Shown piece after piece: positions 21,734-31,582 of a stretch of DNA of 64,000 nucleotides (position 1 is its first letter; every line of letters starts with the position of its first letter). The stretch spans positions 5,766,001 through 5,830,000 of the forward strand of contig OY751485.1 of assembly GCA_963565915.1 (NCBI GenBank), given 5' to 3'. Position numbers and translations under genes: made by a program. The DNA comes from Entoloma clypeatum (Eukaryota > Basidiomycota > Agaricomycetes > Agaricales > Entolomataceae). The notes below the pieces were generated by a model, which searched no databases, was not told the DNA's origin, and was given only the letters and a program-made list of their open reading frames with translations.

Positions 21734-21942
21734 TTCGGTTGGCTGTGGCGAACTTCTGATCCAAGAAGGTTCCTCCTACTCCTGAATCTATCAGGGCGTT
21801 TATCTTTAGTTTCTCGTCAATGCTTTCTCCTTCTCCTGACATTGAAATGGGGACTGAAAAAGATTTGTCATTCATGTCGGCTACAATTACAGGGGATAGG
21901 GAGATTGAAAACTGAGTGGGGCCTGACATCGATACAGGCCGC
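21734..21942 (-). pseudogene. Gypsy-A protease N-terminal part
   Basis: In the -1 frame relative to gag, the sequence reads MSGPTQFSISLSP, then INALIDSGVGGTFLDQKFA, a retropepsin active-site loop (DSG followed by V instead of the usual A/C), and stops at NRME at the B1 insertion. The remainder of the protease is at 4,182-4,385 (TTILGLPWLKQYNPKID). Confidence 0.85.
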
Positions 21943-21943
21943 T

Positions 21944-23118
21944 TTATTGAAAACCCTGCTTCTCCATCTCGGAGATTAAGGCGTCTTGTTCTTCATTTGG
22001 TAAGTCTTTAAAAATGCCTCGGATATGGGCATATGCGTCGGATGCTTTCTTGAACATGTTGTTCGCGACCGGGGTCTTTCCTCCTTTGTGTGCATCAGCA
22101 CGATGTCCTGCCTGATGGCAGATGAAGCACAACCCTTTTTTGAAGTGGTTGTCTCTTTCTTCAGCAGTCAGCCGGTCGATGTCCATGGCATTTGGGTCTG
22201 GGGCGAAGTGCGTGTTTCGGGGTGCAGGGTTATAGTTAACCTTGAATTTCCTCTTTCCCCCATCGGGCCTAAGCCTCTGAGAGACTGCCCTGGCTCTCCT
22301 CCACTGGTTGTCCAGTCTGGACACCGTGGTGTACCATTCACCAATCGTTCCTGGGACCTTATCAAGGCCCAAGATCTTGTCTCGGAGCACGTGTGGTAAC
22401 GCCTCCATGAAGTAGTCTTTGAGAGACCGATTGTCTTTGATCAGACTCTCTGCAGTCCATAACTTGAACTTCTCGACATATTCATTGGCTGTCATGCCTT
22501 CCATTTTCTGCATTTTCATCATTGTCAATGCATCTCCTTCTTTGTCTACCGGGGAGAATGACTTCCTCAGTTTTTTGATGAAGTCCGCATATTTTGGGTA
22601 CACGGATACTCCGGTGGTGGTAATATCTCTGTGCCAGGACTCTTTCCAAGGTCCGGCCGTTCCTCCTTTCATGTATGAGACAGTGAAAAGGATCTTCTTC
22701 TTGTCGGAGTTGTAAACATCATTGTTCATCTCCAGATATAAGTTCGCATCGAACAAAAATTCAGACAGTTTCCTTCTGTCTCCATTGAAGATCGCCGGCG
22801 GGCTGATCTTGATCTCTTTTTCTGGGGTTCTTACTTGAGAAGTCATTTCTACAAGTGGTGTCTTTGGGGTGTCTGGGGTCGGTCTGGGTGCAGCAAGAGC
22901 AACAGCTGGTGGCGGTGGGTTTTGTCTTGGGGAGAGATAAGATGGTGATGTGGGGTTGACTGGTACGAAAGAGGAGGTTACTCTTCTGTACGGTGTCGGC
23001 AGTTGTCGTGGTGTGATGAGTGCGTCAATGAACTCCTGTTCGTCTTCTGAGTCTGACGAGACTCCAAAGGTTGATCATTGGGGAAGAATCTTTGCATCTA
23101 AAACCGTGGTGGGTTGAC
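21944..23118 (-). CDS. Gypsy-A gag
   Basis: The main frame starts at ATG 22,846 (MTSQVRTPEKEIK) and ends TAA at 21,944-21,946, 300 residues. It has a retrotransposon-gag capsid region (FNGDRRKLSEFLFDANLYL, DFIKKLRKSFSP, EGMTANEYVEKFKLWT) and a zinc knuckle CFICHQAGHRADAH, in which the last Cys of CCHC is His. Coding sense continues upstream to about 23,118 as a Pro/Ser-rich N-terminus (FVPVNPTSPSYLSP), interrupted by one TGA near 23,070. The true start may lie upstream. Confidence 0.85.
21950..21956 (-). promoter_or_regulatory. Candidate -1 frameshift slippery site GGGTTTT
   Basis: On the minus strand gag ends AAG CAG GGT TTT CAA TAA. The heptamer G GGT TTT is in the gag phase and has the X XXY YYZ form. 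Slipping back one base (GGG TTT) enters the frame that continues through SIKRPVSMSGPTQF into the protease. The gag stop is only one codon further on. Confidence 0.65.
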
Positions 23119-23128
23119 GACATAGATC

Positions 23129-23138
23129 AGCTTGACCT
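23129..23138 (-). other. Self-complementary primer-binding site of Gypsy-A
   Basis: One base inside the LTR boundary, the minus strand reads AGGTCAAGCT. Its complement, AGCTTGACCT, lies inside the LTR on the minus strand (plus coordinates 23,351-23,360), about 35 nt after a TATATAAG box. This is the same geometry as in Gypsy-B with an unrelated 10-mer, which argues against chance. Confidence 0.68.
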
Positions 23139-23139
23139 T

Positions 23140-23527
23140 TGTTATGGCAATAGCCTACAACAGCAAGTCCAAGGATGAGATCGCGTGGGTTCGAACTGGT
23201 TCCACAACAAGTCCCTCAATAGGACGACTTGGTCAAGATTGCGAGTTCCTCAGAAGGACGACTCGGTTCGGGGTCTGGCAGAGCCAAGTCCCCGCAAGGC
23301 ACTTAGTTGAAGAGTGTTCAAGAGAATAGACAAGTAAGCGTTGTTTGCCTAGGTCAAGCTAAGGACCTCTACTCTAAGGTTACAGGTCTTATATACGTTA
23401 TCCTATGGCTATAAATAAGATGGTGCTGCGCAGGAGCTAAATAGACCATTGGTTAGATAGATGTTTCAAGGAGGCTGTGGCATAGGAGTCAGAGATAAGG
23501 CCTCAAGGCTGTGAGTCAGAGATAACA
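23140..23527 (-). repeat. Gypsy-A 5' LTR
   Basis: A 388-bp segment from TGTTATGG to GATAACA, with the TGTTA/TAACA termini used by the Gypsy-B LTRs. On the minus strand it holds TATATAAG followed by the predicted transcript start AGCTTGACCT. The second LTR of this element is missing, so neither pairwise identity nor a target duplication can be checked. Confidence 0.65.
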
Positions 23528-24601
23528 AGTGAAAATGTAGCTAAAAGGGGAATCGTCCGAGTCGATGTGAGTCATAGCGCTGATAGGGGGGACACATGTT
23601 CCAGGGTTGTTGGAATTAAGTGAAACGGGGTCTGATAAGAATTGAGGGTCGAGGGGTTGTGTGAAGGCGCATAGGAGGAGGGTGAAAAAGTGTAACACCT
23701 TGAGCCAGTTGAAGCTACTTGCAAAAAAATCGTTGCAAAAAAAGAGTATTTTCAAGTACTTCTCAAGGATGCGTCGATTCGACGTTGGATGATGCGCGAC
23801 ACGCGCGCATCAAATGTGTCAAATATATGTAAACAAAATCAAAAAACATCGCATTTCTCCTTAATATGGCTACACAGGAGGAGGTAAGCTTACAGACTAT
23901 ATCAATTATGTACCAGAGTATCATATGTCAGTAAATATGTATTTATTTCATGAATTTTCGCCACGGATTTGAGCATATAGCGATGCAATGCTTTACACCA
24001 AACAACAGTAAACAATGTGCAAATGCATCGTGCAGGCGCGCGCGGTGCCTTCCTCATGATCTAATAATAGTTTAACATGATAGAACTCATCAATATATAT
24101 GTATTCACCTTCTGAAACACCTTGTATAATTTTTAGATCTCTAGATAAGATAGAAATGATGAAATGTGCATATTTCAGTAAAAGCGTTATATCTCCATAA
24201 TGAATGCACCAAATTTGAAAAACAGATGTGCTGTGAGGTCCCCTGAATGAGGAGAATCCAAAGCTGAAACAAAAGTTTTTGGTCAAATTTTCAACCTATT
24301 TTGCTTCTATTCACCTTATTAAGTCCTTGGGCTTGATTTGAATGGTCTGAGTAGATTTACATACAATGTTACAATGGTATATATACAGTACATATAGACT
24401 ACAGTGGTTGTGGAAGGGAGGAAGTAACAAAAGGTTGTTTTTGTGTTTGAGAAAACCCATGGTGATGCACTGTTTATCACGATTTACAGTGTGTTTTGAT
24501 GCATCATTTTAGAATACAGATTCTCTAGTATACATAGCTTGAGTTCCCAACTATATATATACTTTTTATGACTCTATATACATCTATTAAAAAGTCAAAG
24601 C
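23528..24601. other. AT-rich spacer, no gene seen
   Basis: About 1.07 kb between the Gypsy-A LTR and the Tc1 element. It is AT-rich with only short, non-convincing frames and many stops. No repeat ends, tRNA or conserved motif were recognised. Confidence 0.5.
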
Positions 24602-24603
24602 TA

Positions 24604-24815
24604 CAGTGCCTCACAAAACTGATTCAATGTTTGCTACTTTGTGAATACCTTCAAAATAACTTTGCAAATAATGCCAATCAAAAGAAGGTATTGGTACCTG
24701 GTTAAAAGCCCTGCTTCAGGACTCTCAGAATCTGCAATAATCATGTAATTCCCATAAGAAATGATCAATATATGATCAAATTACTCCAGGGACTCATTGA
24801 ATCAGTTTTGTGAGT
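24604..24815 (+). repeat. Left terminal inverted repeat of Tc1 element
   Basis: It starts CAGTGCCTCACAAAACTG and ends CATTGAATCAGTTTTGTGAG. The terminal 30 or so bases match the right arm exactly, with partial matches throughout (for example GAATACCTTCAA and AAAGCCCT). Confidence 0.88.
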
Positions 24816-24843
24816 ATGTACAATAAATACAGTATTTTATACT

Positions 24844-25800
24844 TTAGTACTTGGTATTACCCCCCTTAGCTTTGATTACTGCCTCTACCCTTCTTGGCAT
24901 ACTTTCTATCAGGTTTTGACACACTTCTGGCTCTATATTATTCCACACCTCTGCTGCTCTGTCCCAAATCTCCCAGACTCCCTTGGGTGGTGTTGGATAT
25001 TCATTCAACTTCCTTTTAATATGAACCCAGAGGTGTTCAATAGGATTGAGGTGTGGGGACTGTGCAGGCCAATCCGGCAGAGCAATATTCTTGCTGTCCA
25101 TCCATTTTTTGGCCTTCTTGGAGGTGTGCTTGGGGTCATTGTCCTGCTGAAAAATGATCTCCTCTTCAGAGATTCCACTCTCCTCCATGCTGGGCAGCAA
25201 ATTGTCCTCCAAAATGGACACATACTGATCAGCATCCATCCTCCCCTCAACCTCTGCAAGTCTCCCCACACCTTTCCAACCCATACAACCTCAAACCATA
25301 ATATTTCCTCCCCCAAACTTGACTGTGCCCTGAACCTCTCTTTCAAACCCAAACCTGTTGATTTTGGTCTCATCTGACCAAATGACCCTCTTCCAGTCCT
25401 CCACTGTCCATTCCCTGTGCTTCATAGCAAATGCCAACCGCCTCTTCCAATGTATGGCCTTTAAAAAAGGTCTTTTCTTCTTTGTTACAGCCTTGAATTC
25501 ATGTTTTCTGAGAACCCTTCTCACAGTTTCTGGGGAGACAGGATTGGAGATGACAGTGTTGATGTGTTTGGTAGCCTGCACAGCATTGGAGGCTCTCCCT
25601 GAGGTGATTTGTGAAAGTATGTTTCGTGTGTTGGTGGGAGAAAGCTTGGATGGACGACCACCAGAAGAGAGATTGCGATGAGGAAGAAGATTCTGAAGCA
25701 CTCTGGAGACAGTTGGTTGGCTGACACCCAGACAAGTGGAGTGACCATTGGAGGCCAGAGAAAGAATGTTTTCCTTGTGGGAAGAGGAGATAGGGCGCAT
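24844..25800 (-). pseudogene. Tc1-type transposase, one internal stop
   Basis: The 318-codon frame runs from ATG 25,800 (MRPISSSHKENILSL) to TAG/TAA at 24,844. The N-terminus has paired helix-turn-helix features (LGVSQPTVSRVLQ, GGRPSKLSP). The catalytic triad is Asp in VIWSDETKINRFG, Asp in FQQDNDPKHTS and Glu in SPHLNPIEHLW, with 34 residues between the second Asp and Glu (DD34E). The only lesion is TGA at 25,291-25,293, where the family has Trp (MVWG), a single G-to-A change from TGG. Length and TIRs are otherwise normal, so this is a recently inactivated copy. Confidence 0.92.
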
Positions 25801-25950
25801 GATTAATTATGGAGGCTGTTGAGGTTGGATTCTTCTTATACAACTTTCCTTGACATCCCATCAGGGTTCTATTCAAGTTCCATCAGTAAGTCATGACAAC
25901 TGGTTACCATACAACCAGTGAAGCATTTGATTCTGATAATTGCCATAGGT

Positions 25951-26162
25951 ACTCACAAAACTGATTCAATGAGTTGCTGATTTAATTTAATCATATCTCC
26001 ATGGATTCTGATCTAAATCATATGATTCCTTTATATTCTGAAAGCCCTGAAATAGGGCTTTCAATTATATACCAAAGGTTTAATTCAATTGGTATTCTTT
26101 GCAGAGTTATCTTGAAGGTATTCAAAAAGCAACAAACATTGAATCAGTTTTGTGAGGCACTG
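25951..26162 (-). repeat. Right terminal inverted repeat of Tc1 element
   Basis: Reverse complement of the left arm with divergence. Its outer end is CATTGAATCAGTTTTGTGAG plus GCACTG, and its inner end is CTCACAAAACTGATTCAATG. The TA duplication follows. Confidence 0.88.
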
Positions 26163-26331
26163 TACCTCTCATGCACAATGCCCGTCCTTAACGCACAATG
26201 CCCGTCCCTAATGCCCAACGGCATCCCTCATGCACAATGGCTGTTCCTCATGCCCAACTACCGTCCCTTGCTCCCCCAACATGCCCAATGGCCGTCCCTC
26301 GTGCCCCATGGCCGCCTCTCGTGCCCAACGT
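26163..26331. repeat. Degenerate minisatellite, block 1
   Basis: Imperfect repeats of a 15-25 bp unit around CATGCCCAACGGCCGTCCCT, with variants such as CATGCACAATGCCCGTCC. The block is interrupted by a solo LTR (26,332-26,718) and continues at 26,719-26,850. Reverse-orientation relatives lie at 39,580-39,905. Confidence 0.75.
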
Positions 26332-26718
26332 TATTATGGACTTACCAGTTTGTATGTTACGCACTTTTCCCTTGCATCGTACCTTCGTTATTTCTTTGAC
26401 TCATCGGACCGCTTATTCATTTACCTTTACTCTACCATTCTCCTTTAGTATACTTTGCTCCCGCGCTGACTCGCACTCCGCAGTAGGGATTACTCAGTCC
26501 GCAGTCATCTGACTCACTTCGCACTGCCTTCCGCAGTTACTGACTCATCCGCACTGCCTTCCGCAGCTACTGACTCACTCGCTACCGCTCGTAGCCAGTA
26601 CTATATAAACCCCATGTACCATAGCTACATTCCTTAGATTTAGCAATCACTTTGCTCTTCGCCTTTCCACTTCCTGCATACTCTGCCCAAACCTTGGAAC
26701 GGTTTGTTAAGCATAACA
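26332..26718 (+). repeat. Solo LTR related to Gypsy-B
   Basis: 387 bp ending AAGCATAACA, with the same TATATAAAC, CTTAGATTTAGCAATCAC and CCTTGGAACGG stretches as the Gypsy-B LTRs but clearly diverged in the first half. Its first bases are TATTATGG instead of TGTTA. AACGT flanks both sides (26,327-26,331 and 26,719-26,723), so this is an LTR-LTR recombination remnant with an intact target duplication. Confidence 0.85.
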
Positions 26719-26983
26719 AACGTCCGTCCTTAACCCACAACGGCTGTCCCTAATGCCCAACGGCATCCCTCGTGCCCAATGCCCATCCCTCACGCCCAAC
26801 TGCCGTCCCTTGCTCCCAACATGCCCAACAGCCGTCCCTCGTGCCCAGCGGCCCTGTCAACCACCTGGGGACACGAAAGCGAGGCCGAGACAAGGTGAGT
26901 GACAGGGGATCAAGGGGCTGGACTAATGAGAGATGTGGCAGGATGGGATCAATGGGACAGGATGAGAGACGCAACGGGACACA
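26719..26983. repeat. Minisatellite remainder and spacer before Gypsy-B2
   Basis: It opens with the AACGT duplication and CCCAACGGC/GTGCCCAAT-type repeat units to about 26,850. A purine-rich unique stretch then runs up to the GGATG duplication of B2 (26,984-26,988). No gene is seen. Confidence 0.65.
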
Positions 26984-26988
26984 GGATG

Positions 26989-27390
26989 TGTTATGCTTAA
27001 CAAACCATTCCAAGGTTCAGGCAGAGTATGCAGGAAAGTGGAAAGGCGAAGAGCAAAGTGATTGCTAAATCTAAGGAATCTACTATAGTACAAGAGGTTT
27101 ATATAGGTACTGACTATAGGTGGTAGCGGATGAGTCAGTACTGCGGAAGGCAGTGCGCATGAGTAAGGCGACTGCGGAAGGCTATGTACAGTGAGTAAGC
27201 TGACTGCGGAAAGCGAGTCAGCGTGGGAGTGAAGTATACTAAAGGGGATGATGAAGTAATGTAATGAGTCAGACTGGAAAGCGAAGGTTGCGAAAGTAGA
27301 CATTAGACATAGTAAGCTCGTAAGAGGGCGCCGAGTCGGGCCGATAAGTAAAAGATATGATGTGGTCCTCATACCGTAGAGTCTGTAACA
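26989..27390 (-). repeat. Gypsy-B2 3' LTR
   Basis: 402 bp, preceded on the minus strand by the polypurine CTTGGAGAGGGGAACA. It is nearly identical to the B1 3' LTR and more different from its own 5' LTR. Confidence 0.93.
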
Positions 27391-27424
27391 TGTTCCCCTC
27401 TCCAAGCTCTGTGTCCTCACAGAG

Positions 27425-27796
27425 TCACTGTCCCCATCCCTCGTTGTTGCCGGGATCGGACCAGTTCGGACTTTCCTTGAGGCTCCAATCATATATCAAC
27501 TCCTCGTTGATGGCTACGGCGAGTTCAAGGCCTTTGATAGCCAGCCGAATACGTTGATTCTCGATTACGAGGGTGCTGGTGTAATTTCCGAGAATTTGTT
27601 TTTCCTCGGGACTCAGGGCGACGGGTAGGTTGGACAGCGAGTGAAGCCAGATATGCATCTGGCGATGGAGGAGGTTGGCAAGGGAAGTTTCGAGAGCATG
27701 GATTTGGTCTCTCATGGAGAGTGCTTTGTTCATGAGGGCGGCAATGGCGGGGTTGATGTCGGTGGTAGAGGTGGAGGTAACGGTGGTGTTGGACAT
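27425..27796 (-). CDS. Gypsy-B2 third ORF (123 aa)
   Basis: Identical in protein sequence to the B1 ORF3 (20,921-21,292), with the same pyrimidine-rich leader and CCGCCATGTCC start context. It is unbroken, whereas the adjacent pol has at least six TGA codons. There are no in-frame CGA codons, so absence of CGA-to-TGA stops is not by itself evidence of selection. Confidence 0.6.
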   Translation of the reverse strand: MSNTTVTSTSTTDINPAIAALMNKALSMRDQIHALETSLANLLHRQMHIWLHSLSNLPVALSPEEKQILGNYTSTLVIENQRIRLAIKGLELAVAINEELIYDWSLKESPNWSDPGNNEGWGQ

Positions 27797-27930
27797 GGCG
27801 GCGAGGATGGTTGAGAGATAGAAGAAGAAGGGGGAGGCTATATTGGGCAGGGAAAAGGACTAGAGCGGGGAACTCGGTGTGTGGTTGACTGATGAGGTCG
27901 ATACTTGTCATGGATTCTGAGAGCTGTCTT

Positions 27931-30900
27931 TTATTGTGGGCAAGACGGGTTCTGCCGATGGAAATCACGGATCAGATCTTGAGCGTTCTGAACATTAGCT
28001 CGAGGTTCCCATGTGTTCTCTTCTGGACCATATCCTTCCCACTGGACGAGGTACTGGATCTTTCCACAGAACTTTCAAGAGTCTAGGATTGTAGACACAT
28101 GGTACTCTTCTCATCCTTCGATGATGATCGGATCAGGGGCTGGTTTCTTTTTCTGGATGGCGTACTTCGGAGTTTCATATGGTGACAACAGGGTCTCGTT
28201 GAACACAGGGTGAATCATCTTCCAAGTCTTCGGAAGATCAAGAAGGTACACACTAGCTCCTTTCTTCTCTAGGACTTTGAATGGTCCGTGTCGGAGTGCA
28301 TCAAGTTTCTTTGAGGGTCGATCGGTCCTGATGTTAGTCCCTTCCAGCCACACCTTGTCTCCGATGCGGTAGTCCCGAGACAGACTTTGCCATGTGTCAA
28401 CTGTCTTCTTCATCTGATCCTGTGCTTGTTTCAGCGCAGCATTGGCTTCTTCTCGTGCCTGTTTGAGTTTTTTCAAGAAGTTGTTGGCAGCCGGATTGGT
28501 ATCTTCTAACACGAGCTCTCCCTTCCACGGATGTAAACCGTAGTTGAGGTAGAATGGGGTGTGCTTCGTTGCCTGGTGTTCTTTGTCATTGTACTGGAAC
28601 TCTGCGATTGCGATCCATTCTGCCCAATCATCCTGTAGGTGGTTGACAAAGTTTCGTAAGAATGCTTCGGTCTCCTGATGCAATCGCTCGGCCTGTCCGT
28701 CAGTCTGTGGGTGGTATGCAGTGGACAGGTTCCTTTTGATCCCTAGCATGCGGCAGAGTATCTCCATGAACTTCGCGGCGAACTGCGGTCCCCTATCGCT
28801 GATGATCTTCTTGGGGATCCCATGAAGCTTCCATATCTGATCCCGATAGATCTTGGCTAATCCTTCAGCTGATAGTTCCACGGTTGTCGGAATAAGGTGA
28901 AGCATCTTCGAATGTCTATCCGTGATGACCAGAATTGCGTTTTTTCCATCAGATTCTGGTATCGGTCCCACGACGTCGATCCCTATGTCTTCCCATGGGT
29001 GACTTGGTGCTGCATGGGGATGTAGCGGAGCATGTCGCTTTTGTCGGTTAATCTTGTTGCGTTGACAAGTGTCGCAACCCTTCACATACTTCTTCACATC
29101 ATGCAGTATGGTAGGCCACCAGTAGGTGCGAGTGAGGAGTTCATGTGTCCGGTACTGTCCTGGATGTCCAGCCACTGGTGCATCGTGTGACTCAAACATC
29201 AATTCTTGTCGTAATTGTGGGTCTGGCGGGACATAGACTCGTTCTCCTGCGTAGGTGATCCCATTCTCTTGCTGATACCAATGAGGATTCTTTTTTAGGC
29301 CCTGCGCTACTTCTGTCTCCATGCAGTTTGAACCCTTGATGCATGCGATCCACGGATTTTCAATGGTTGTGACGTTTCCAATTTTGATGGAATCAGATGT
29401 CTCACCCCCTTCAAAGAATTGTTCCTCCATGAACATCTCCATTTGTACCACATCTTCTGATTCCAACCGTTTCAAGAATAGTCCCTTTGGTCACTGTCCT
29501 GTGGTTCGAGTTCCGCTTCATACCAGGGTAAGCGTGACAGGATGTCCGCTTTTGCATTGGTCTTGCTGGGCACATGCCGTAATTCGAAGTCATAGTCTTG
29601 TAACTTCATTTTCCAGTGTCGCTGTCGTTGATTCAGGTCCTGAGGACGACGGAAATATTCCAGGTTCTTGTGATCGGTCAAGATTTCAAAATGTTCCCTG
29701 GCTTCGAGCAGATAGTGTCTCCAATCTTTTAATGCTTCTACGACTGCCAGGAGTTCTTTGTCATATATCTCGTAATTCTGTTCAGCCGCGGACATGGTCC
29801 GCGACAAGAACACGATGGGGTGCCATTTGTCATCTTGCTTCTGAGAGAGTACTGCTCCAATTGCATAGCCCGATGCATCAGTTTCAACCCTGCCCTGAAC
29901 TGTCCCTCTGGTTTTGGTAATGCCAAGACTGGTGCCGATGTAATTGCCTGTATGAGACCTTCAAAAGCTTGCTGCTCTGTTGGTCCCCAAGTAAATGCTG
30001 TACTGCCTGTGAGCGCGGTGAGAGGTTTCGCGATGTTTGAGTACCCTTCAATAAAACGTTGATAGAAGTTAGCAAATCCAAGGAACTTCTGAACTTCCTT
30101 TTTTGATGTGGGTGCTCGCCAGTTTCGAATTGTATCCACCTTCTCAGTTTCCATCTCAACATGTCCCTCACCAACCACATATCCCAATATAGGACATTTC
30201 GTTACTTCCCATAAACACTTCTTCTCCTTTAGGAACAAATCATTGTCCGATAGGATCTGTAGGATTTCTTTGGTGTTTTGCGCGAGTTCTTCCTTGGTTT
30301 TACTGATAACCACAATGTCATCCATGTAGATCACACAGATACGTCGGTGGATCTGGTCCCGGAATAGACTAGCCATCATTCGAGAGAATGTTCCCGGGGA
30401 GTTGCAAAGACCGAAAAACATGACCAATGGTTTGAACAATCCTCAACTGGTGAGGAAGGCAGCTTTCCATTCATCGCCCTCCTTAATCCGGACATTGTTA
30501 TATCCCCACATGATGTCCATTTTATTGAAGTAGACTGCATCTTTCAGCACGTCTAAGAGATCGGAGATGCGAGGGAGTGGGAATTTGTCTTTGACCGTGA
30601 ATTTATTGACCATGCGGTAATCTTGTACCAATCATTTGGAGCCATCCTTCTTGTTGATGAAGAAGCAAGGGGAGGCATAAGGGGATTTGGATGGGTGGAT
30701 CTTTCCTGTTGCTAGACCCTTGTCAATGAATGCGTCCAATTCCTCTTGTTCCTTTTGCGTCATAGGATATGTATTTCCCCCTAGTTCCTTTGGTGCGTCC
30801 GGTGTAAGTTCAATACCATGGTCCCATTTCCTCTCCTTTGGAATCTTATCAAAGTTCTCTTTTTTGAAGAGATGAGCAAATCGTTCAACATATGAGGGTC

Positions 30901-31582
30901 GTTTGGTTGTGGGAGGTGGTGTGGGAGTGACAGCTTCCAAAATAAGGTCTCCAGGCTTCCATTTCTGATCCGACTTTTTGGGTGCATCTTTGTCGCGCAC
31001 CTCAACCATGTGAACCCGGTGTTTGCGACCATTAAGGTTAATCCTGAAATCCGAGTGTTTGGTTCGACATGTTGTTGGGCACCGGTTAAATGTTACCGCG
31101 CCGGTTGTCCAATTGATTGTGGGGTTGTGGTGTACCAACCAGTCATGTCCCAAGAGCATGTTTGTTCTCCCAATGTCCAGTACCATTGCTTCCATGGTTT
31201 CCTGATGTGCTCCCAAATCCAGTTTGACTTCGGCAAGTTGGCTTGCTTTCTGTTGTCGATTTGGTGATCCATCCGCATTTAGAATTGCTATGGGCGGTAT
31301 TCCTCGTGTGGGGAGGTTTTGTTCATGTACTATTCTGGGATGGATGCATGTGCGTTCACATCCGCTGTCAACCTCAGGTCGGATAACCTTTGGTCCTCAT
31401 CGTGTCCTGAGCTGAGCTAACAGCCTGATTTCTCATCTTTTCGGAGGTTTATCTCCCTTCACAATCTTAGTTGACGCAGCGGCTCGCTTGGCAGGGGTGA
31501 CATAGGTTCTATTGTCTGCAGTCATACAAGGCAAGCAAGTCCATTTAATAGATAAGGGTCGCAACTTAGCATCGTTTAATCG
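27931..31582 (-). pseudogene. Gypsy-B2 pol
   Basis: The same domains as B1 pol: VDSG protease, YMDD RT, RNase H, DDE integrase (28,111-29,475) and chromodomain (27,931-28,113). It has the same TGA codons (around 31,434, 31,398, 30,632, 30,443, 28,111 and 28,075) and the same frame changes (about 29,885 and 29,475). In the 454-codon integrase frame I see one residue difference from B1 (GQYR versus GQYQ). Two separately flanked copies sharing every lesion means the sequence was copied after it was damaged. Confidence 0.92.

Larger units (their letters stand above)
21734..23527 (-). mobile_element. Gypsy-A, 5' segment (LTR, gag, start of protease)
   Basis: This is the upstream third of Gypsy-A. 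From right to left on the minus strand: LTR 23,140-23,527, primer site 23,129-23,138, gag to 21,944, frameshift site, then protease to the B1 insertion at 21,734. It is continuous with 282-4,385 once B1 is removed. Confidence 0.88.
24604..26162 (-). mobile_element. Tc1/mariner-type DNA transposon
   Basis: A 1,559-bp element begins and ends with the inverted terminal sequence CAGTGCCTCACAAAACTGAT and is flanked by TA dinucleotides (24,602-24,603 and 26,163-26,164). It encodes a DD34E transposase on the minus strand with one stop. The terminal arms, about 212 bp each (24,604-24,815 and 25,951-26,162), are diverged inverted repeats. Each arm ends inward with the inverted copy of its own outer 20-mer. 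Confidence 0.93.

Noticed and set aside
24604..26162. CRISPR-like or palindromic regulatory array from the fourfold CACAAAACTGATTCAATG motif
   Set aside because: Positions and TA flanks show these are transposon termini.
29321..29920. 199-codon frame (also at 18,797-19,396) antisense to Gypsy-B pol
   Set aside because: Exact antisense of RNase H/integrase coding sequence and present only because the sense frame lacks certain codons; no domain.
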